Source of the DNA: an uncultured Ilumatobacter sp.
GTDB taxonomy: Bacteria > Actinomycetota > Acidimicrobiia > Acidimicrobiales > Ilumatobacteraceae
Reading direction: 5' to 3'
NCBI GenBank assembly: GCA_937891565.1
Contig: CALAHA010000069.1
Location: forward strand, 1 to 7,150
Length of the DNA: 7,150 nt
Each line of letters opens with the position of its first letter. Position 1 is the stretch's first letter. The translations under genes and the position numbers were made by a program. Below, one piece after another: positions 5,740 to 7,150 of this stretch. Below the pieces are notes generated by a model. That model saw only the letters and a list, made by a program, of their open reading frames with translations, was not told the DNA's origin and made no database searches.

Positions 5740-6264
5740 ATGGCCGACACCCCGTCACCCACACCCGCACCCGCATCTGCCCTGCATCCGGACCTCGCCG
5801 ATGTGGCCGTGCTACTCGGCACCTGGGAAGGCACCGGGCGAGGCGAGTATCCAACGATCGCTTCGTTCGAGTACTCCGAATCGATCACGTTCGGCCATGT
5901 TGGCAAACCGTTTCTGGCGTACCAGCAGCGCACTCGAGCGACCGAAGACGGGCGACCACTCCATGCCGAATCCGGCTACTGGCGGTTTCCGGAACGTGGA
6001 CTCGCCGAAGTCGTCCTTGCTCACCCGACCGGCATCACGGAAATTCTCGAGGGATTCGCCGCTCCGAACATGCCGGGGAGCGACACGTTCATGATCGACC
6101 TTCGATCAACGACCATCAGCGGTTCTTCATCGGCCAAGTCAGTCATCCAGACCGAACGAACCTTCGAAGTCACCGGCGACACGCTGCGATACACGTTTCG
6201 CATGGCTGCGGTTGGCCTGCCGATCCAACACCACCTCGCCGCCAAACTGCACCGCGTCAGGTGA
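5740..6264 (+). CDS. Nitrobindin family protein (heme-binding, THAP4-like)
   Basis: A 174-residue protein of the nitrobindin family (formerly DUF1794), a beta barrel resembling fatty-acid-binding proteins that holds ferric heme. Family members bind nitric oxide and convert peroxynitrite to nitrate; the M. tuberculosis member is Rv2717c. The family mark GxWxGxG is at residues 27-33 (GTWEGTG), followed by GEYPTI (35-40), FGHVGKPFLAYQQRT (51-65), HAESGYWR (75-82) and AHPTGITEILEG. Near the C terminus is IQHHLAAKLHR; by position, His164 or His165 should be the axial heme ligand, about ten residues from the end as in mycobacterial nitrobindin. The first 15 residues are Pro/Ala/Ser-rich and probably disordered. 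The start is set by a -10 box 6 bases upstream and by the neighbouring divergent gene. Soluble, cytoplasmic. A 6-base-pair hairpin (arms 6259-6264 and 6273-6278) overlaps its stop; it is too weak to call a terminator. Confidence 0.9.
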   Translation: MADTPSPTPAPASALHPDLADVAVLLGTWEGTGRGEYPTIASFEYSESITFGHVGKPFLAYQQRTRATEDGRPLHAESGYWRFPERGLAEVVLAHPTGITEILEGFAAPNMPGSDTFMIDLRSTTISGSSSAKSVIQTERTFEVTGDTLRYTFRMAAVGLPIQHHLAAKLHRVR

Positions 6265-6266
6265 CT

Positions 6267-6297
6267 TAACCTTCACCTTCACCCCGTAACCTTCGCC
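6267..6297 (+). repeat. Two direct copies of TAACCTTC(A/G)CC, 20 bases apart
   Basis: TAACCTTCACC starts at 6267 and TAACCTTCGCC at 6287, ten of eleven bases identical. They lie just past the nitrobindin stop, at the start of the intergenic region before the thiolase. The 20-base period is close to two helical turns. It may be a protein-binding pair or chance in a CCTTC-rich stretch. Confidence 0.4.
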
Positions 6298-6326
6298 CCA
6301 ACTTTTACTCCCGTTGCACACGAACT

Positions 6327-6392
6327 TGTCACACCTTGGTCTGACATCGGCGTGACATCGGCGTGACACATTTTTGAACGGCGGGTGTCACA
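6327..6392 (+). repeat. Cluster of TGACA/TGTCA repeats upstream of the thiolase, possible operator
   Basis: Two perfect tandem copies of the 11-base unit TGACATCGGCG (6342-6352 and 6353-6363) run into a third partial copy, TGACA, at 6364-6368. They are flanked by two copies of TGTCACA (6327-6333 and 6386-6392). GTGACAC at 6363-6369 and GTGTCAC at 6385-6391 form a 7-base inverted repeat with a 15-base spacer. Five copies of TGACA or its complement thus lie within 66 bases, 38-103 bases before the thiolase -10 box, a sensible place for a regulator. It does not match the KstR or KstR2 sterol-regulator sites as I remember them. The regulator is unknown. Confidence 0.5.
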
Positions 6393-6429
6393 GCGGCCGC
6401 CGGGCTACAGCCGACTCGCCCCAGTTTTC

Positions 6430-6435
6430 TAAGAT
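6430..6435 (+). promoter_or_regulatory. -10 box for the thiolase gene, leaderless spacing
   Basis: TAAGAT, a TANNNT match, ends 6 bases before the ATG at 6442. No Shine-Dalgarno sequence and no clear -35 are seen. It lies downstream of the TGACA/TGTCA repeat cluster. Confidence 0.55.
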
Positions 6436-6441
6436 GATGAA

Positions 6442-7150
6442 ATGACTAGCTCTGGAAATTCCGTCGTGATTGTCGATGCCGTCCGCACCCCCATCGGAAA
6501 ACGCAACGGCGGCCTCTCCACAATGCATCCGGGCGAGACCCTCGGGCTCGTTCAAAAAGCTTTGATCGAACGGACCGGCATCGATCCAGCTCTCATTGAG
6601 CAGGTCATCGGTGGTGTCGTGAGCCAGGTCGGAGAGCAGGCGTTTAACCTGACCCGCACCGCATGGCTTGGTGCTGGCCTCCCGCTGACCACCGCAGCGA
6701 CCACCGTCGACACACAGTGCGGTTCCAGCCAGCAGGCGACGGGCCTCGCTGCGTCGCTCATTGGCTCCGGCGTCGTCGACATCGCTATGGCCTGCGGCGT
6801 CGAGGCAATGAGCCGCGTTCCGATCGGTGTGAGCGGCTCCAAGAAGCTCGGCCATGGCGTCCCGATCCCGCCGCCGTACTTCGACCAGTACGAGATGACC
6901 TCACAGTTCGAAGGCGCCGAGCGCATCGCCGACAAATGGGGCATCACCCGCGAAGACACCGATGCGTTCGGGCTCGCATCGCAGCAGCGTGCCATCCAGG
7001 CGTGGGAAGAAGACCGCTTCGCAGGGCAGTACATCACCGTCGAGGCCCCCGATCTCGATGAAGAGGGCAACCCGACGGGAACGACTCACCTCGTGTCCCG
7101 CGACGAAGGCCTCCGCGAAACATCGATGGAGAAGCTCGCCACGCTCAAGC
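6442..7150 (+). CDS. Thiolase (acetyl-CoA acetyltransferase family, FadA5-like), 5' part
   Basis: The first 236 residues of a thiolase that runs off the window; the family is usually about 390 residues. It opens with SVVIVDAVRTPIGKRNG, the normal thiolase start. The acyl-accepting nucleophile is Cys93 in VDTQCGSSQQA. ACGVEAMSRVP follows at about 114-124, then ERIADKWGITRED and SRDEGLRETSMEKLATLK. These details, including the RNG after PIGK and the SQQA after the active Cys, resemble the sterol side-chain thiolase FadA5 of M. tuberculosis more than a housekeeping acetoacetyl-CoA thiolase; that comparison is from memory. The reaction would be cleavage of a 3-oxoacyl-CoA by CoA, releasing acetyl-CoA. 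The second-half catalytic His and Cys are beyond the window. The start is supported by a -10 box 6 bases upstream, and a repeat cluster upstream suggests regulation. The thiolase call is certain; sterol specificity is tentative. Confidence 0.93.
   Translation, partial: MTSSGNSVVIVDAVRTPIGKRNGGLSTMHPGETLGLVQKALIERTGIDPALIEQVIGGVVSQVGEQAFNLTRTAWLGAGLPLTTAATTVDTQCGSSQQATGLAASLIGSGVVDIAMACGVEAMSRVPIGVSGSKKLGHGVPIPPPYFDQYEMTSQFEGAERIADKWGITREDTDAFGLASQQRAIQAWEEDRFAGQYITVEAPDLDEEGNPTGTTHLVSRDEGLRETSMEKLATLK

Noticed and set aside
5681..5854. N-terminal extension of nudC to the first possible start at 5854
   Set aside because: It would overlap the nitrobindin coding sequence and both promoters. The extra residues are Arg-rich and unlike any NudC N terminus.
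4862..6094. A 410-codon open frame on the plus strand
   Set aside because: It lies antisense to nudC and then out of frame across the nitrobindin gene, both with intact family motifs. Its translation is rich in His, Arg and Pro without any domain, as expected of a shadow frame in GC-rich DNA.
1..7150. Defence system, mobile element, CRISPR or RNA gene
   Set aside because: The partial RecB/Cas4-like nuclease prompted a look, but there is no second defence gene, no CRISPR-type repeat array, no transposase or integrase, and no tRNA-like fold that I can see.

Overview
The window looks like chromosomal DNA from a moderately GC-rich actinobacterium, most likely a member of the Acidimicrobiia (Ilumatobacter-like). 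The reasons are the protein flavours (a mycobacterial-type stand-alone RecB-like nuclease, an actinobacterial WS/DGAT acyltransferase, a nitrobindin of the type found in mycobacteria, a FadA5-like thiolase), the lack of Shine-Dalgarno sequences, and actinobacterial -10 boxes sitting 6-8 bases before start codons. The taxonomic call rests on remembered family resemblance, not on a search. I see no transposase, phage gene, CRISPR array, tRNA or rRNA.

Layout. Bases 1-397 hold the 3' end of a PD-(D/E)XK (RecB/Cas4-like) nuclease with an iron-sulfur cysteine cluster. Its stop overlaps the start of a PAP2-family phosphatase (397-1002). A WS/DGAT acyltransferase (1072-2472) follows with its own promoter. 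It converges on a small unrecognised gene on the minus strand (2494-2706). That small gene is divergent from a plus-strand short-chain dehydrogenase (2861-3643), which is followed closely by a small hypothetical protein with a possible sliding-clamp-binding motif (3686-4036). On the minus strand, nudC (4844-5680) and a FabG-like dehydrogenase (4098-4847) form a two-gene operon with a 4-base ATGA overlap. Divergent from nudC is a nitrobindin (5740-6264). After a 177-base intergenic region rich in short repeats, a thiolase starts at 6442 and runs off the window.

How the genes may work together. The PAP2 phosphatase and the WS/DGAT enzyme could catalyse the last two steps of triacylglycerol synthesis (phosphatidate to diacylglycerol to triacylglycerol). 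The thiolase and one or both dehydrogenases fit acyl-CoA or sterol breakdown. NudC and its coupled dehydrogenase share nicotinamide cofactors, and nitrobindin handles reactive nitrogen species. This is mostly ordinary lipid, redox and housekeeping content; I found no convincing new multi-gene system. The most notable signals are five TANNNT boxes placed to give leaderless transcripts, a tandem 11-base repeat array before the thiolase, a 19-base palindrome spanning a stop codon, and two small uncharacterised proteins.
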